Assembly: GCA_040390855.1 (NCBI GenBank)
Contig: JAZJXO010000028.1
Span: 94,796 to 158,795, forward strand
Direction: 5' to 3'
Source of the DNA: Parvibaculum sp040390855
GTDB taxonomy: Bacteria > Pseudomonadota > Alphaproteobacteria > Parvibaculales > Parvibaculaceae
Length of the DNA stretch: 64,000 bases
Made by a program: the position numbers and the translations under genes. Each line of letters begins with the position of its first letter. The stretch's first letter is position 1. The notes beneath the pieces are model-generated. The model did not search any database. It had not been told where the DNA came from and was given only the letters and a program-made list of their open reading frames with translations. Positions 16,299 through 24,603 of the stretch are shown in pieces.

Positions 16299-17201
16299 CT
16301 AAAGCCCTTCGGGCACAGCAACGCCATGCTGGCGACAGGCAGCAATGACGGCATTGCGCATAAGACAGGCAACCGTCATCAAGCCCACACCGCCCGGCAC
16401 AGGCGTGATCGCACCGGCAACGAGTTTAGCCGCAGCGAAATCGACATCACCGACGAGCCGCGTTTTGCCTTCCCCTTTATCGGGCGCGGGCACACGGTTG
16501 ATGCCAACGTCGATGACAATCGCACCGGGTTTAATCCAGTCGGCTTTCACCATCAGCGGACGACCGACAGCGGCCACGAGAATATCGGCCTGACGCGCAA
16601 TGGCCGGAAGGTCCGTCGAGCGCGAATGCGCGATCGTGACCGTGCAGTTTTCATTGAGAAGAAGCTGCGCCACGGGTTTGCCGACAAGATTGGAACGTCC
16701 GATAATGACGGCATGTTTGCCCGCGAGCTTGCCGCCCGTCGTATGGCGCGCCATCAGTACACAGCCTTCCGGCGTCGCAGGTACCATCGCCGGTAGACCG
16801 CTTGCAAGGCGTCCGGCGTTCAGCGGATGCAACCCGTCAGCATCTTTTTTAGGATCAATCGCATCAATCACAGCTTGCTGTGAAATATGATCGGGCACCG
16901 GAAACTGCACGAGGAAACCGTGAATCGCAGAGTTTGCGTTCAACTCGGCCACCTTCGCCAGCACTTCGTCCTGCGTTGATGTTGCAGACATTTTATATTC
17001 AAAGGAGTTCATGCCCGCCTCAAGCGTCGCATGATGCTTGTTACGCACATAGACTTCGCTCGCCGGATCATTACCGACAAGAACAACACCTAGGCCCGGT
17101 GTGAGACCGTGCTTGGCTTTGAGGATCCCCACTGCGTCTGCGACACGCGCCTTCAATGCAGAAGCTAGAACCTTGCCATCAATGAGTGTGGCATCCGCCA
17201 A
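16299..17201 (-). CDS. folD: Bifunctional methylenetetrahydrofolate dehydrogenase/cyclohydrolase
   Basis: A 300-residue FolD converting 5,10-methylene-THF to 10-formyl-THF with NADP. Signatures are SEVYVRNKHHATLEAGM with the catalytic Lys, GFLVQFPVPDHI, DADGLHPLNAGRL, the Rossmann VIIGRSNLVGKPVAQLLL and the C-terminal TPVPGGVGLMT. The start is TTG at 17201, supported by AAGGA nine bases upstream inside the end of the DUF167 gene; there is no in-frame ATG near. The four minus-strand genes yggT, DUF167, folD and AKR are tightly packed. Confidence 0.96.
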   Translation of the reverse strand: MADATLIDGKVLASALKARVADAVGILKAKHGLTPGLGVVLVGNDPASEVYVRNKHHATLEAGMNSFEYKMSATSTQDEVLAKVAELNANSAIHGFLVQFPVPDHISQQAVIDAIDPKKDADGLHPLNAGRLASGLPAMVPATPEGCVLMARHTTGGKLAGKHAVIIGRSNLVGKPVAQLLLNENCTVTIAHSRSTDLPAIARQADILVAAVGRPLMVKADWIKPGAIVIDVGINRVPAPDKGEGKTRLVGDVDFAAAKLVAGAITPVPGGVGLMTVACLMRNAVIAACRQHGVAVPEGL

Positions 17202-17206
17202 TTTTC

Positions 17207-17527
17207 TTAGTCCTTGTTCTGATCCCAATGCGCTTCCATCAAAAGACCGAGCGCGGCGGGAACACACTCAATGGCAATCACTTTGTTTCTGTCCGTCGCG
17301 CCTGACACTACGGACAAAGCGGATTTTGGCAATCCAAATTGCTTGGCGAGCAGTCTGATCACGGCCTCATTGGCTTTGCCTTTATCGGGCACGGCACGGA
17401 CCGAAACAGTCACAAATTCATTGCCCGCCGCATCGGTCCGCACCTCGCCGATCCGCTCGGACGCGGCCTTCGGCGTGACGCGAAGATGCAGCACCACGCC
17501 GTCTTTCGTCTCGCGCCAGACGGCCAA
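17207..17527 (-). CDS. DUF167 (YggU) family protein
   Basis: 106 residues of the DUF167/UPF0235 family. The pattern is WRETKDGVVLHLRVTPKA, then VRAVPDKGKANEAVIRLLAKQFGLPKS and VSGATDRNKVIAI. The start is TTG at 17527, three bases after the yggT stop. No ATG or better GTG exists, and homology begins at once. The biochemical function is unknown. Co-occurrence with yggT is a widespread bacterial arrangement. The stop lies five bases before the folD start. Confidence 0.93.
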   Translation of the reverse strand: MAVWRETKDGVVLHLRVTPKAASERIGEVRTDAAGNEFVTVSVRAVPDKGKANEAVIRLLAKQFGLPKSALSVVSGATDRNKVIAIECVPAALGLLMEAHWDQNKD

Positions 17528-17530
17528 GAA

Positions 17531-17827
17531 TCACAGACCGCCGCCCATCGAACCGAATATTTCCCAAAGAAGGTTCTGAACGAAGAAGAGCAAAAGCAAA
17601 AGCACAACGGGGGAAATATCAATCCCGCCAAGATCCGGCAGAATGCGGCGCAGCGGTGCCAGCGCCGGTTCGGTCACGCGATAGATAATATCGACCACCG
17701 TATAGACAAAGCGGTTCTGCGTGTTGATGACATTGAAGGCGATGAGCCAACTCAGCACCGCGCCGATGATGATAACCCACGTATAGATTTGGATGACTTG
17801 CGTGATCAGAATGAGAAGGGATTGCAT
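17531..17827 (-). CDS. YggT family integral membrane protein
   Basis: 98 residues with two hydrophobic blocks: MQSLLILITQVIQIYTWVII (about 1-30) and SPVVLLLLLFFVQNLLWEIF (about 68-92). Between them is the family element VVDIIYRVTEPALAPLRRILPDLGGIDISP. AAGG is six bases before the ATG. YggT proteins are linked to cell-envelope or osmotic functions in other bacteria, but the mechanism is unknown. It heads the folD-containing minus-strand operon; its promoter must lie in the 180 bases shared with the divergent tRNA-Ala promoter. Confidence 0.94.
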   Translation of the reverse strand: MQSLLILITQVIQIYTWVIIIGAVLSWLIAFNVINTQNRFVYTVVDIIYRVTEPALAPLRRILPDLGGIDISPVVLLLLLFFVQNLLWEIFGSMGGGL

Positions 17828-17968
17828 AGGTGCCTTCGTTGAATTTGAGTGCAGGCATTGGACCCTGCCGGTAGCCCAAGATGTAACGGGGCGGGCGTCC
17901 GCGTTCAAGTATGGCGTATCGGCGCGTGGGCTGCGGAATCTACCTTTTCCTAAAGCACCACCCCCGAC

Positions 17969-17997
17969 TTGACAGAAAGCGTCATGCCGCCTAAAGA
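17969..17997 (+). promoter_or_regulatory. Sigma-70 type promoter of tRNA-Ala
   Basis: The -35 element TTGACA (17969-17974) is consensus and is separated by 17 bases from the -10-like TAAAGA (17992-17997). Transcription would begin near 18004, leaving a leader of about seven bases before the tRNA. Divergent to yggT. Confidence 0.7.
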
Positions 17998-18001
17998 ACC
18001 G

Positions 18002-18100
18002 AACCACTTTGGGGCCGTAGCTCAGTTGGGAGAGCGCCTCGTTCGCAATGAGGAGGTCAGCGGTTCGATCCCGCTCGGCTCCACCATTCCCAAAGTGGTT
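18002..18100 (+). repeat. 12-bp perfect inverted repeat enclosing tRNA-Ala, running into a T tract
   Basis: AACCACTTTGGG (18002-18013) is the exact reverse complement of CCCAAAGTGGTT (18089-18100). The left arm includes the first three bases of the tRNA, while the right arm starts three bases after CCA and ends in a TTTTT run (18099-18103). In the precursor RNA the leader can pair with the trailer, extending the acceptor stem by nine base pairs beyond a bulge. This could aid processing or termination. Confidence 0.8.
18011..18086 (+). tRNA. tRNA-Ala (anticodon CGC)
   Basis: A 76-base cloverleaf: acceptor GGGGCCG/CGGCTCC with one G-U pair, D stem GCTC/GAGC, anticodon stem CCTCG/TGAGG around loop TTCGCAA, and T arm AGCGG-TTCGATC-CCGCT. 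The anticodon CGC reads GCG alanine codons. The CCA end is encoded (18084-18086). An inverted repeat outside the tRNA extends the acceptor stem. Confidence 0.95.
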
Positions 18101-18207
18101 TTTACCCCTGTATTCAATGGTTTAGAGCTTAAACGCCATAGCTCATGCATAAGCCATGAGCAGGTGAGCGAAATCAAAAAAATTTCTTTACCTGAAACGA
18201 AATCGAC

Positions 18208-18933
18208 CTAGTCGATCACTGCGGTGCTGGGCGAGAGGCCTGCGCTTTCTGGCAGCCAGTTGTCCATGAAACGGGAAAGCCACAAACGCAATGACAGATC
18301 GTATTTCTCGCGGCCTTCGACATGGGCTTCCAGCGGTTGCGCGCCGGGTAGAGCGAGACGCGCTTTGCCGAACTCAAGCCAGAGATGCATCATCGGGGTA
18401 GTGAGTTCGGGGTGAAACTGGATGCCATAAGCCTTGTCACCGTAGCGCATGGCCTGCACTGGAAAGTCGTGACCTTCGGCGAGCATGGTGGCACCGCAGG
18501 GAAGCTCGAAGCCTTCGACATGCCACTGATAGACAAATTGCGGATCGTCGAAAAGAGCGGCCCCTTCGGCTGTCGGGCGGATCGGGAAATAGCCCACTTC
18601 GCAACGGCTCTGCGGTAGTCCGAACACTTTGGCACCGAGACTTTTGGCCAGAAGCTGACCGCCGAGGCAGATGCCGAAAAAGGGCTTGCCGGATGTCAGG
18701 GCGACGTTCGAAATCCAGTCGAGTTCGGTTTTGATAAAGGGCAGATCGTCGTTCGCGCTCATCGGTCCGCCGAAGACAATGGCACCGGCATGGCTCTCAA
18801 GCGTCTCCGGCAAGGCATCACCCAAGGACGGACGGCGCATGTCCAGTTCATAGCCGCGCCGGATCAGTTCCTGACCGACACGACCGGGATTGGAATGGGC
18901 CTGATGGAGAACAACGAGAACCGAGCGCGCCAT
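18208..18933 (-). CDS. Class I glutamine amidotransferase (GuaA-like stand-alone domain)
   Basis: 241 residues from the ATG at 18933; a TTG six bases upstream is less likely. The class I GATase triad is intact: nucleophile Cys89 in FFGICLGGQLL, and His174 with Glu176 in GIQFHPE. GAIVFGGPMSANDD and VYQWHVEGF are typical of the stand-alone GMP-synthase-like amidotransferases. These hydrolyse glutamine or gamma-glutamyl compounds; the acceptor domain or partner is not encoded adjacent. It is probably monocistronic. The 120 bases after tRNA-Ala hold a 7-bp inverted repeat (18141-18147 with 18155-18161). Confidence 0.9.
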   Translation of the reverse strand: MARSVLVVLHQAHSNPGRVGQELIRRGYELDMRRPSLGDALPETLESHAGAIVFGGPMSANDDLPFIKTELDWISNVALTSGKPFFGICLGGQLLAKSLGAKVFGLPQSRCEVGYFPIRPTAEGAALFDDPQFVYQWHVEGFELPCGATMLAEGHDFPVQAMRYGDKAYGIQFHPELTTPMMHLWLEFGKARLALPGAQPLEAHVEGREKYDLSLRLWLSRFMDNWLPESAGLSPSTAVID

Positions 18934-19055
18934 AGTCAAATCTTTGCGGGAGACAACAAGGCCAGTTTGGTTTCAGACCCCGCACCGCACAAGAGCCACA
19001 AGGTCACAGCAAAGGGATATTGCGCCTTGAGGCTTTAACAAAATCTCGTCAGGGA

Positions 19056-19086
19056 CATGTGAAGGCTCAAACCAAGCCTTCACATG
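19056..19086 (-). terminator. Strong hairpin downstream of the SDR gene
   Basis: A perfect 12-bp stem, CATGTGAAGGCT (19056-19067) and AGCCTTCACATG (19075-19086), has a seven-base loop. It lies 29 bases after the stop of the minus-strand SDR. The U tract on that strand is weak (GATTTTGTT about 15 bases on), so it may be a terminator or a 3'-end stabilising hairpin. Confidence 0.55.
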
Positions 19087-19114
19087 CCACCAATTTTTCA
19101 ACCGAATATGGCCG

Positions 19115-19885
19115 TTACATGGCCGAAATGCCGCCATCCAATTTTAACTCGGCCCCCGTGATGAACTTGCTCTCATCCGAGGCGAGATAGACGACGGCAT
19201 AGGCCACATCATCGGGTTCGCCGATATAACCGATGGGGACTTGCTTCAACAATTTACGGATCAGCTCTTCCTTCTCCATGCCACGCTTCATATCGTCCAA
19301 TATCGGCGTGTCGATAAAGGCCGGATGGATGGTGTTCGACCGGATCCTATAGCCGCGCTTGGCGCAATGGAGTGCAACTGATTTTGACAGAAGCCAGACG
19401 GCAGCCTTGGCCGCATTGTAAGCGGCCATATTGTGACCGGCGATGAGACCGGCAATCGAGGAAGTGTTGATGATCGAGCCCGGCGCGTGGGGCACCATGT
19501 AGGGGATCGCGTATTTGCAGCCCAGAAACACGCTGTCGACATCCACAGCCATCACATGCTTATAGGTGTCGAAATCCGTATCCTCGACCGTGGTGCCGCC
19601 GACAATGCCGGCATTGTTGAAGAGCACATTGATGCCGCCCATCGCCTTGTCGGCATAGTCGAGCGCGTCTTTCCATTGCTGTTCGCTCGTCACATCGAGC
19701 ACGACTGAAAATGCAGACCCCGGATAATTTGCATTGATCTTGTCGGCGACATCTTTCACGCCTCTGGCATTGATGTCGGCAAGCGTGACAAGCGCACCTT
19801 CTTTGGCGAGCATCATTCCCGACGCTTCACCGAGGCCCTGCGCCCCGCCTGTGACGAAACATTTTTTTCCTGTGACGCGGCCCAT
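19115..19885 (-). CDS. Short-chain dehydrogenase/reductase (hydroxysteroid/alcohol dehydrogenase-like)
   Basis: A 256-residue classical SDR. The cofactor motif TGGAQGLG is at residues 12-19, Asp37 (LADIN) suggests NAD preference, NNAG is at about 90-93, and the catalytic residues are Ser142/143, Tyr156 and Lys160 (YNAAK). The C-terminal GAELKLDGGISAM is standard. The pattern resembles 3-alpha/3-beta-hydroxysteroid and cyclohexanol-type dehydrogenases. It is the promoter-distal gene of a minus-strand set with the flavin monooxygenase-like gene 121 bases upstream. That interval contains a 7-bp hairpin (19977-19983 with 19994-20000). Confidence 0.88.
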   Translation of the reverse strand: MGRVTGKKCFVTGGAQGLGEASGMMLAKEGALVTLADINARGVKDVADKINANYPGSAFSVVLDVTSEQQWKDALDYADKAMGGINVLFNNAGIVGGTTVEDTDFDTYKHVMAVDVDSVFLGCKYAIPYMVPHAPGSIINTSSIAGLIAGHNMAAYNAAKAAVWLLSKSVALHCAKRGYRIRSNTIHPAFIDTPILDDMKRGMEKEELIRKLLKQVPIGYIGEPDDVAYAVVYLASDESKFITGAELKLDGGISAM

Positions 19886-20006
19886 ATCAATCTCCCGTGA
19901 ATATTGGTTTCGTTTTCCAAGAAGGCGCTTACCGCTTCTTCATAATCTTTTGACATGGACGACGGCCCAGTTTTTCGATACGGGCATATCCGTCCGTATC
20001 TTTTCC

Positions 20007-21176
20007 TTACAACATGGCCGTGTTGGTGGGCACGCCAAGGAAGAGCCGCCCCGTGAGTTCGTAAGTTGCGTCGGACACCATCATATGCTGGGTCGCGACA
20101 TGTACGTCGCGGAAATGGCGCTGGAGCGGGCTCGTCTTGTAGACCGATGTGCCGCCTCCAAGCGTGTACATGAGATCGACCGCACTGGCGGCAACCCTGA
20201 CCGCATGGGTCGTCGCCAGACGAATGTCGCGGCGATGCTCAACCGTGATCGCACCGTTACCGGAGGCGCAGCCCCAAGCGGCATCGACAGTTTCTTTCAG
20301 GTAGGCCCGCGCCGAACGCGTGAGCGCTTCAGCTTCGGAGACATCAAGCTGGGCCTTGGCGCGCAAGGCGAGAGGCTTGGACGAGCCTTGGGGTGTCTTG
20401 CCGCCTGCAAGCTCGACGAGCGCGTCGATGGACCCGCGCGCGAGGCCGAGCGCGACAGCGGCAATGCCGATGCCCAGAAGGCCAAAGGTCGGGAAGCAAT
20501 AAAGCGGGCGTTGCAGCGGCTTGTCTGAAATGAGCGAAGGCGCACGGGCGGCGGGGACAAACACGTCTTTGACCTCAAAGTCGCTGCTGCCCGTACCGCA
20601 AAGGCCCGCGACGCGCCAAGTGTCATGCAGAATGACCTGATCACGCGAGAACACCATCATGCGGTTTTGCGGCACGCCTTCCGGGCTCATTTCCGGCTGA
20701 CCGTCATCGTCGAGAATAAACGCGCCGCCCATGATTGTCTGGGCATTGCGCGAGCCCGACCCCCATTGCCAGCGCCCGTTGACGCGGTAGCCTTGGATGC
20801 CGTTCACAGTCTCGTGTCTTGCGGTTCCGCGCGGCGCAAAGACACCTGCGGCAATGGACATGGGGTCACCAAAGGCGGACATGGCCTCGTCGGGCTGCAT
20901 GAACGCAGCCGTCATGCCCGAGGTTGCGCCGATGAAGACGCACCAGGCGGTGGAACCATCGACACGAGCGAGACGCTCGGCCACATCGACCAGCATCATC
21001 GGATGCGCTTCGAGCCCGCCGAGGGAAGCCGGAATAAACAGACGATGCAGACCGAGACGTGCCGCATGATCGGCAATGTCCTGCGGCAGAAAACGGTTTT
21101 GCTCGATTTCGTCGACGCGGTGGGCAACTGCGACCGCCAGTTCGTCAGCGGCAATCAACGAATCGGGATATGACAT
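20007..21176 (-). CDS. Acyl-CoA-dehydrogenase-fold flavoprotein, HsaA/DszC-type monooxygenase-like
   Basis: 389 residues from the ATG at 21176. The fold is acyl-CoA dehydrogenase-like: an N-terminal helical domain with LGLHRLFIPASLGGLEAHP and DGSTAWCVFIGAT, a beta domain with YRVNGRWQWGSGSRNAQTIM, and a C-terminal domain of the Acyl-CoA_dh_2 type with SAVDLMYTLGGGTSVYKTSPLQRH. This is the subgroup of two-component flavin monooxygenases such as HsaA (steroid ring) and DszC. The catalytic Glu of true acyl-CoA dehydrogenases is not evident. A separate flavin reductase is required, and none is seen nearby. It is next to an SDR and the DUF1302/DUF1329 genes. Confidence 0.85.
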   Translation of the reverse strand: MSYPDSLIAADELAVAVAHRVDEIEQNRFLPQDIADHAARLGLHRLFIPASLGGLEAHPMMLVDVAERLARVDGSTAWCVFIGATSGMTAAFMQPDEAMSAFGDPMSIAAGVFAPRGTARHETVNGIQGYRVNGRWQWGSGSRNAQTIMGGAFILDDDGQPEMSPEGVPQNRMMVFSRDQVILHDTWRVAGLCGTGSSDFEVKDVFVPAARAPSLISDKPLQRPLYCFPTFGLLGIGIAAVALGLARGSIDALVELAGGKTPQGSSKPLALRAKAQLDVSEAEALTRSARAYLKETVDAAWGCASGNGAITVEHRRDIRLATTHAVRVAASAVDLMYTLGGGTSVYKTSPLQRHFRDVHVATQHMMVSDATYELTGRLFLGVPTNTAML

Positions 21177-21330
21177 TGGCAAATCCTCACGCGCCTAATT
21201 TCAAATGATTGGCGATTTTGTTTTTTGCATTGACCCGCACGTGACACACGACGTGATGCGCACTGATGAGCCTGGCCCTCCCGGTATATTTTCTTGAGAT
21301 AATTGTGAACCACTGCATTCAAAAGAAAAA

Positions 21331-21352
21331 CCCCGGATCATGCGATCCGGGG
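21331..21352 (-). terminator. Terminator of the Ycf48-like gene
   Basis: A perfect 9-bp stem, CCCCGGATC/GATCCGGGG, has a four-base loop. On the minus strand the stem is followed directly by TTTTTCTTTT, a classic intrinsic terminator for the minus-strand gene ending at 21383. Confidence 0.88.
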
Positions 21353-21382
21353 TCTCACTCAGATTATTCAGCAGTAAAAAAA

Positions 21383-22453
21383 TCAGCTACCTGTATTGAA
21401 CTTGAAGCCCACTTCGTCGGCGGCTTTCTTTTCATCATCGGGCTGCGACTTGACGCCGGGCTCACCGAAGACCGAGATCGTATTGTCGGAGCCGGGCAGC
21501 ACGGCAGCATAGCCGAGGCGATCAGCGCGTGTGACTTCGGTGAAATTCTCACCACCGTCCGTACTGTAACCGACATAGCCCTGCAGGCCGACCAGCACCA
21601 CGGTGCCATTGTCGAGCTCCCAGCCGCCGCTCACCGATTTGTCGGTGCCGGAATTGATCTTCTTCCAGGTCACGCCGTCATCATCGGTGCGATACACATT
21701 GCCGCGCATCCCGAAGACGAGAGCCGAACCGCTTTTGAGGTTCATGCCGCCCCAGAACGAGCCTTCATAGCCCGTATTAACGACGGAAAAGGTAACGCCT
21801 TTGTCGGTCGAGCGGAACACTTTGCCGAATTCAGCAGCGACGAGGAGTGTGCCGTCTTTGGTCGCGAAGGCTTTGTTGAGATGGCTGTCTTCATTGTCGC
21901 CACTCACCAGTTCACGCTGTTCCCATGTCTTGCCGCCGTCCTTCGTTTCGATCACGAAGGAGAAGGCGCCCATGGCATAACCGTGGTTCTCGTCTTCGAA
22001 GAAGACCGTCATAATCGGCGATTGTGCCTCCATATTGTGATAGGAGGGCGTCCATGTGTCGCCGCCGTCTTCGGTCTTGATCACGGTCGTGTCGTGACCA
22101 CCGGCATAGCCGACTTTGTCATTGACGAAATAGACCGAGGTGAGCGTCACCTGTGTCGGAACGGACTTGGCCTGAACCCAGGTCTTGCCGCCGTCATCGG
22201 AATGAATGACGTGACCGAATTCACCGACCGCGATCATGCGCGTACCGGCCATAGTCGCCGAAAGCAGCAGATCTTTTTCAGCTAGGGGTGAGGGCGTTGC
22301 ATATTCGATGGCAGGAGCCGCGTCTTCAGCCGCTTGCGCCTGGGCGGGGAAAACGAGAAGCGCAAGGCCCAGTACTGATACGGCGCTAAGCCCAGACACA
22401 CCACCGAGCGAGAGAAATTTCGCGAATGAAACGGATGAAAAAGACACTGACAT
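21383..22453 (-). CDS. Secreted Ycf48-like / BNR-repeat beta-propeller protein
   Basis: 356 residues with an N-terminal export signal (hydrophobic to about residue 41). The rest is repeated propeller blades with the Asp-box-like pattern: IHSDDGGKTWVQ, IKTEDGGDTWTP, IETKDGGKTWEQ, FRSTDKGVTF, YRTDDDGVTWKK and YSTDGGENF. That gives about six blades, close to Ycf48/HCF136. In heterotrophic proteobacteria Ycf48-like proteins commonly sit beside DUF1302, DUF1329 and RND (MMPL) genes, and the first two are found just upstream here. It is presumably a periplasmic or outer-membrane accessory. The start ATG at 22453 has GGGAG upstream. Confidence 0.88.
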   Translation of the reverse strand: MSVSFSSVSFAKFLSLGGVSGLSAVSVLGLALLVFPAQAQAAEDAAPAIEYATPSPLAEKDLLLSATMAGTRMIAVGEFGHVIHSDDGGKTWVQAKSVPTQVTLTSVYFVNDKVGYAGGHDTTVIKTEDGGDTWTPSYHNMEAQSPIMTVFFEDENHGYAMGAFSFVIETKDGGKTWEQRELVSGDNEDSHLNKAFATKDGTLLVAAEFGKVFRSTDKGVTFSVVNTGYEGSFWGGMNLKSGSALVFGMRGNVYRTDDDGVTWKKINSGTDKSVSGGWELDNGTVVLVGLQGYVGYSTDGGENFTEVTRADRLGYAAVLPGSDNTISVFGEPGVKSQPDDEKKAADEVGFKFNTGS

Positions 22454-22823
22454 GTTGATCGAGGCTCCCTGCACTCTGCGTTACAAGCGGCGCTCATGTG
22501 CCCCGAGGTGCCCCCTCGACAAACTCACGGTCGCATCGCTTTTATTTTCGTCCCGGCTCTGATGGCGGGTTTGTTGAACTTTGTGAGGCCCCATCTGTCC
22601 GGCGTCGCAATCCGGTAACGTACGTGAACCTCTAACATAAGAGGAGCCAATAGCATACCGGCCCCCCTGTCGTCGCGTTTTCTGATTGTGAGGCCCCGCG
22701 CCTATTGCCGCAAGCCCTCATAACCGGCCAATTCCTGCCGTTTCGTGACCCTGAAAAAATGAGTCATAAAACAGGCCGAGCCTCGGTTTCCCAAGGCCCG
22801 GCCCTTAGATTGTAGCGCTAATC
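22454..22823. other. Intergenic region upstream of the Ycf48-like gene
   Basis: 370 bases without a convincing gene. It holds the presumed promoter of the Ycf48-like gene and the terminator of the DUF1329 gene near its upper end. Three GAGGCCCC-like elements occur (about 22498-22515 as CCCCGAGGTGCCCC, 22587-22594 and 22690-22697). No RNA fold or riboswitch was recognised. Confidence 0.5.
22765..22803 (-). terminator. Terminator of the DUF1329 gene
   Basis: Stem 22774-22783 pairs with 22794-22803 with one mismatch and a ten-base loop. On the minus strand it is followed by TGTTTTATG. It starts about 20 bases after the DUF1329 stop. Confidence 0.7.
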
Positions 22824-24182
22824 TTAGCGGACGCCAAGCTGGCGGATCGCGCTCGGTGTATAACGGCTCGGATCAAGCTCGTCGGCAAAATAGTTCACCG
22901 GCGGCTCTTCGTTCTGCATGGTAAGCGCCAGATAGCGACCGGCCTGCAGATCGTAAACCGTTTCAACGCCCGAACCGCAAAGCGGCACGTTATAGCGCTG
23001 GAGCTGTGCCAGCTCCTGGACGCGCCAAAGCTGGCCACGGCCGTCATAGAGTTCGGCAACCGCAACCTGCCATGCATCTTCGTCATTGTGATAGACACGA
23101 CGCGCATAGACGTGACGCGTACCGGGCTTCAGCTTGGCCTCAAAGTTCCAGGTCCGGTGCAATTCGTAACGGATCGCGTCCTGGTTCAGATGAAGCGGTT
23201 TGACAAAGTCTTTGTACTTAGTGACTTCCGACTTGTAGTCGTTGGCAGGAATGATCATCGCCTTCTTGTCGATAGCGACCCAGTCATAGCGATCCGTTGC
23301 ACCGTTGAAGCCGTCAAAGGCGTCAGAGGTCGACAGACCGTCAGAGTTCGTGCCGGGATTGTCGTAGGAGATATTCGGCGCACGACGCACGCGACGTGTG
23401 CCGGGGCTGTACTGCCAGGCTTGACGACCGCCGTTAAGCGTGGCGTTCAGAGCTTCCAGCACGAGGATCACATTGCCGGCTTCGCGGGCGGGCGCAATCG
23501 TGTTGGCGATATAGTAGAGCGCGATGTTGTTCAGGTCTTCAGCCGACTTTTTGGTCGGATCGGACCAGTTCAGGATGGCTTCGTCCTGCACGATGGTGAG
23601 CGTGTAGTCACCACCACGTGTCACGGGAGCCGCAGCGAACTGACGGACCGTTTTGAACGAGCGGTAACGCAGTGTGTGGTTCCAGATCATTTCGTTGGCG
23701 TTGTTCGGGATCGGGAACGGGAAGCCCATGACGGCCCCGCCTACGCCAGAGCCGCCGCCATTGAGAATGCCGACTTTGGCGTTGTTCTTGGTGGCTTCAT
23801 AAACGCGATCAGGATAAGCGCAGGAACGGCGCGTCTGATAGACGTTCAACTTGTAGTCCGGATAGGCCTTCAGCAGGGCCTTGTGACCGTCCGTCAACAC
23901 AGCGTCGTACTGGGCGGCATTGGCCGATGTGATCGTGTATTTGATCGGGTCGCTTGCAAACGGATCAGCGAGGTGATCGCCCGGTTTGTAAGAAACATTG
24001 CTCGGCACTGTCTGCAAACCGCCTGTCCAAGCAGGAATGTCCCCCTCGCCCGCCTTTTCGGCACCGATCGGGGTGAGATCACCACCCAGTCGGTTGACCT
24101 GTGCATCCGGCACTTGTGCCAAGGCGCTTGTGCTCATCGCGCCGAACACAAACGCGGAGACCAACATGGTCGTCCTTTTCAT
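22824..24182 (-). CDS. DUF1329 family secreted protein
   Basis: 452 residues from the ATG at 24182, which has a strong GGAGGG ribosome site eight bases upstream. The signal peptide ends at ALA-Q (about residue 22). Family features are RLGGDLTPIGAEKAGEGDIP near the N-terminus, YRSFKTVRQFAA, WQYSPGTRRVRRAPNISYD and a C-terminal RQLGVR. DUF1329 proteins are LolB/LppX-like and periplasmic or outer-membrane associated, and they almost always adjoin DUF1302 genes, as here. A role in handling hydrophobic molecules at the outer membrane is inferred from family context. A perfect palindrome lies 192 bases upstream of the start. Confidence 0.92.
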   Translation of the reverse strand: MKRTTMLVSAFVFGAMSTSALAQVPDAQVNRLGGDLTPIGAEKAGEGDIPAWTGGLQTVPSNVSYKPGDHLADPFASDPIKYTITSANAAQYDAVLTDGHKALLKAYPDYKLNVYQTRRSCAYPDRVYEATKNNAKVGILNGGGSGVGGAVMGFPFPIPNNANEMIWNHTLRYRSFKTVRQFAAAPVTRGGDYTLTIVQDEAILNWSDPTKKSAEDLNNIALYYIANTIAPAREAGNVILVLEALNATLNGGRQAWQYSPGTRRVRRAPNISYDNPGTNSDGLSTSDAFDGFNGATDRYDWVAIDKKAMIIPANDYKSEVTKYKDFVKPLHLNQDAIRYELHRTWNFEAKLKPGTRHVYARRVYHNDEDAWQVAVAELYDGRGQLWRVQELAQLQRYNVPLCGSGVETVYDLQAGRYLALTMQNEEPPVNYFADELDPSRYTPSAIRQLGVR

Positions 24183-24373
24183 GTACGTTCCCTCCACATA
24201 AATATCTTTTTTCAGAACTCGACGGTTTTCCGCCTTAGTTCGGTTCTCCCGCCAACTCTGCGTGAATAATAACAAATGAGCAAGATCTCGCAACGCGAGC
24301 GACGTTAGATTCAATGCGTTTCTGTGGCCCAACAGCATCTAATTCTGCGTAAACAAGCCTCTTTTGCGATGAA

Positions 24374-24399
24374 ATGACATTAAATATTTTTAATGTCAT
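24374..24399. promoter_or_regulatory. Perfect 26-base palindrome, likely operator
   Basis: Arms ATGACATTAAA (24374-24384) and TTTAATGTCAT (24389-24399) are exact reverse complements around TATT. Its size and symmetry fit a dimeric repressor or activator site. It lies upstream of the DUF1329 gene and has no T tract of terminator type. The cognate regulator is not identifiable; no regulator gene adjoins. Confidence 0.65.
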
Positions 24400-24545
24400 C
24401 CGCGATGTGTCCGCGACGTGAATTGCATGTCGAGATTTCAGCCACCACCCGATTTCGCGCCGGGCCGCATAATATAACATTCGCCTACGGATGATTTTTG
24501 AGCGTTGTGGCACAATTACTATTCCACCGCCGCACCCCGCTTATG

Positions 24546-24583
24546 CAAAAAGAAAAACCCGGCGGCATCGCTGCCGCCGGGTT
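24546..24583 (-). terminator. Terminator of the DUF1302 gene
   Basis: A perfect 12-bp stem, AACCCGGCGGCA (24556-24567) and TGCCGCCGGGTT (24572-24583), has a TCGC loop. On the minus strand it is followed by TTTCTTTTT. It begins about 20 bases after the DUF1302 stop. Confidence 0.9.
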
Positions 24584-24603
24584 CGAACTTTCACGAACGA
24601 AGA

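Larger units (their letters stand above)
24183..24603. other. Regulatory interval between DUF1302 and DUF1329
   Basis: About 420 bases without a gene. It is AT-richer than its surroundings, with AT-rich blocks at 24240-24275 and 24355-24400. It contains the DUF1302 terminator, a 26-base palindrome, and the promoter and leader of DUF1329. No open frame here is convincing. Confidence 0.6.

Noticed and set aside
16299..17201. Frameshift suspected at the folD start
   Set aside because: The missing ATG is explained by a TTG start with a good AAGGA site; the rest of the protein is complete.
19977..20000. Hairpin between the monooxygenase-like gene and the SDR as a terminator
   Set aside because: The T run is on the plus strand, where no gene needs it, and the 7-bp stem has a ten-base loop; it was mentioned in the SDR entry but not called.
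23088..24269. Plus-strand open frame of 393 codons
   Set aside because: It is antisense to DUF1329, which has a signal peptide, family motifs and strong ribosome site; the frame is a side effect of codon bias.
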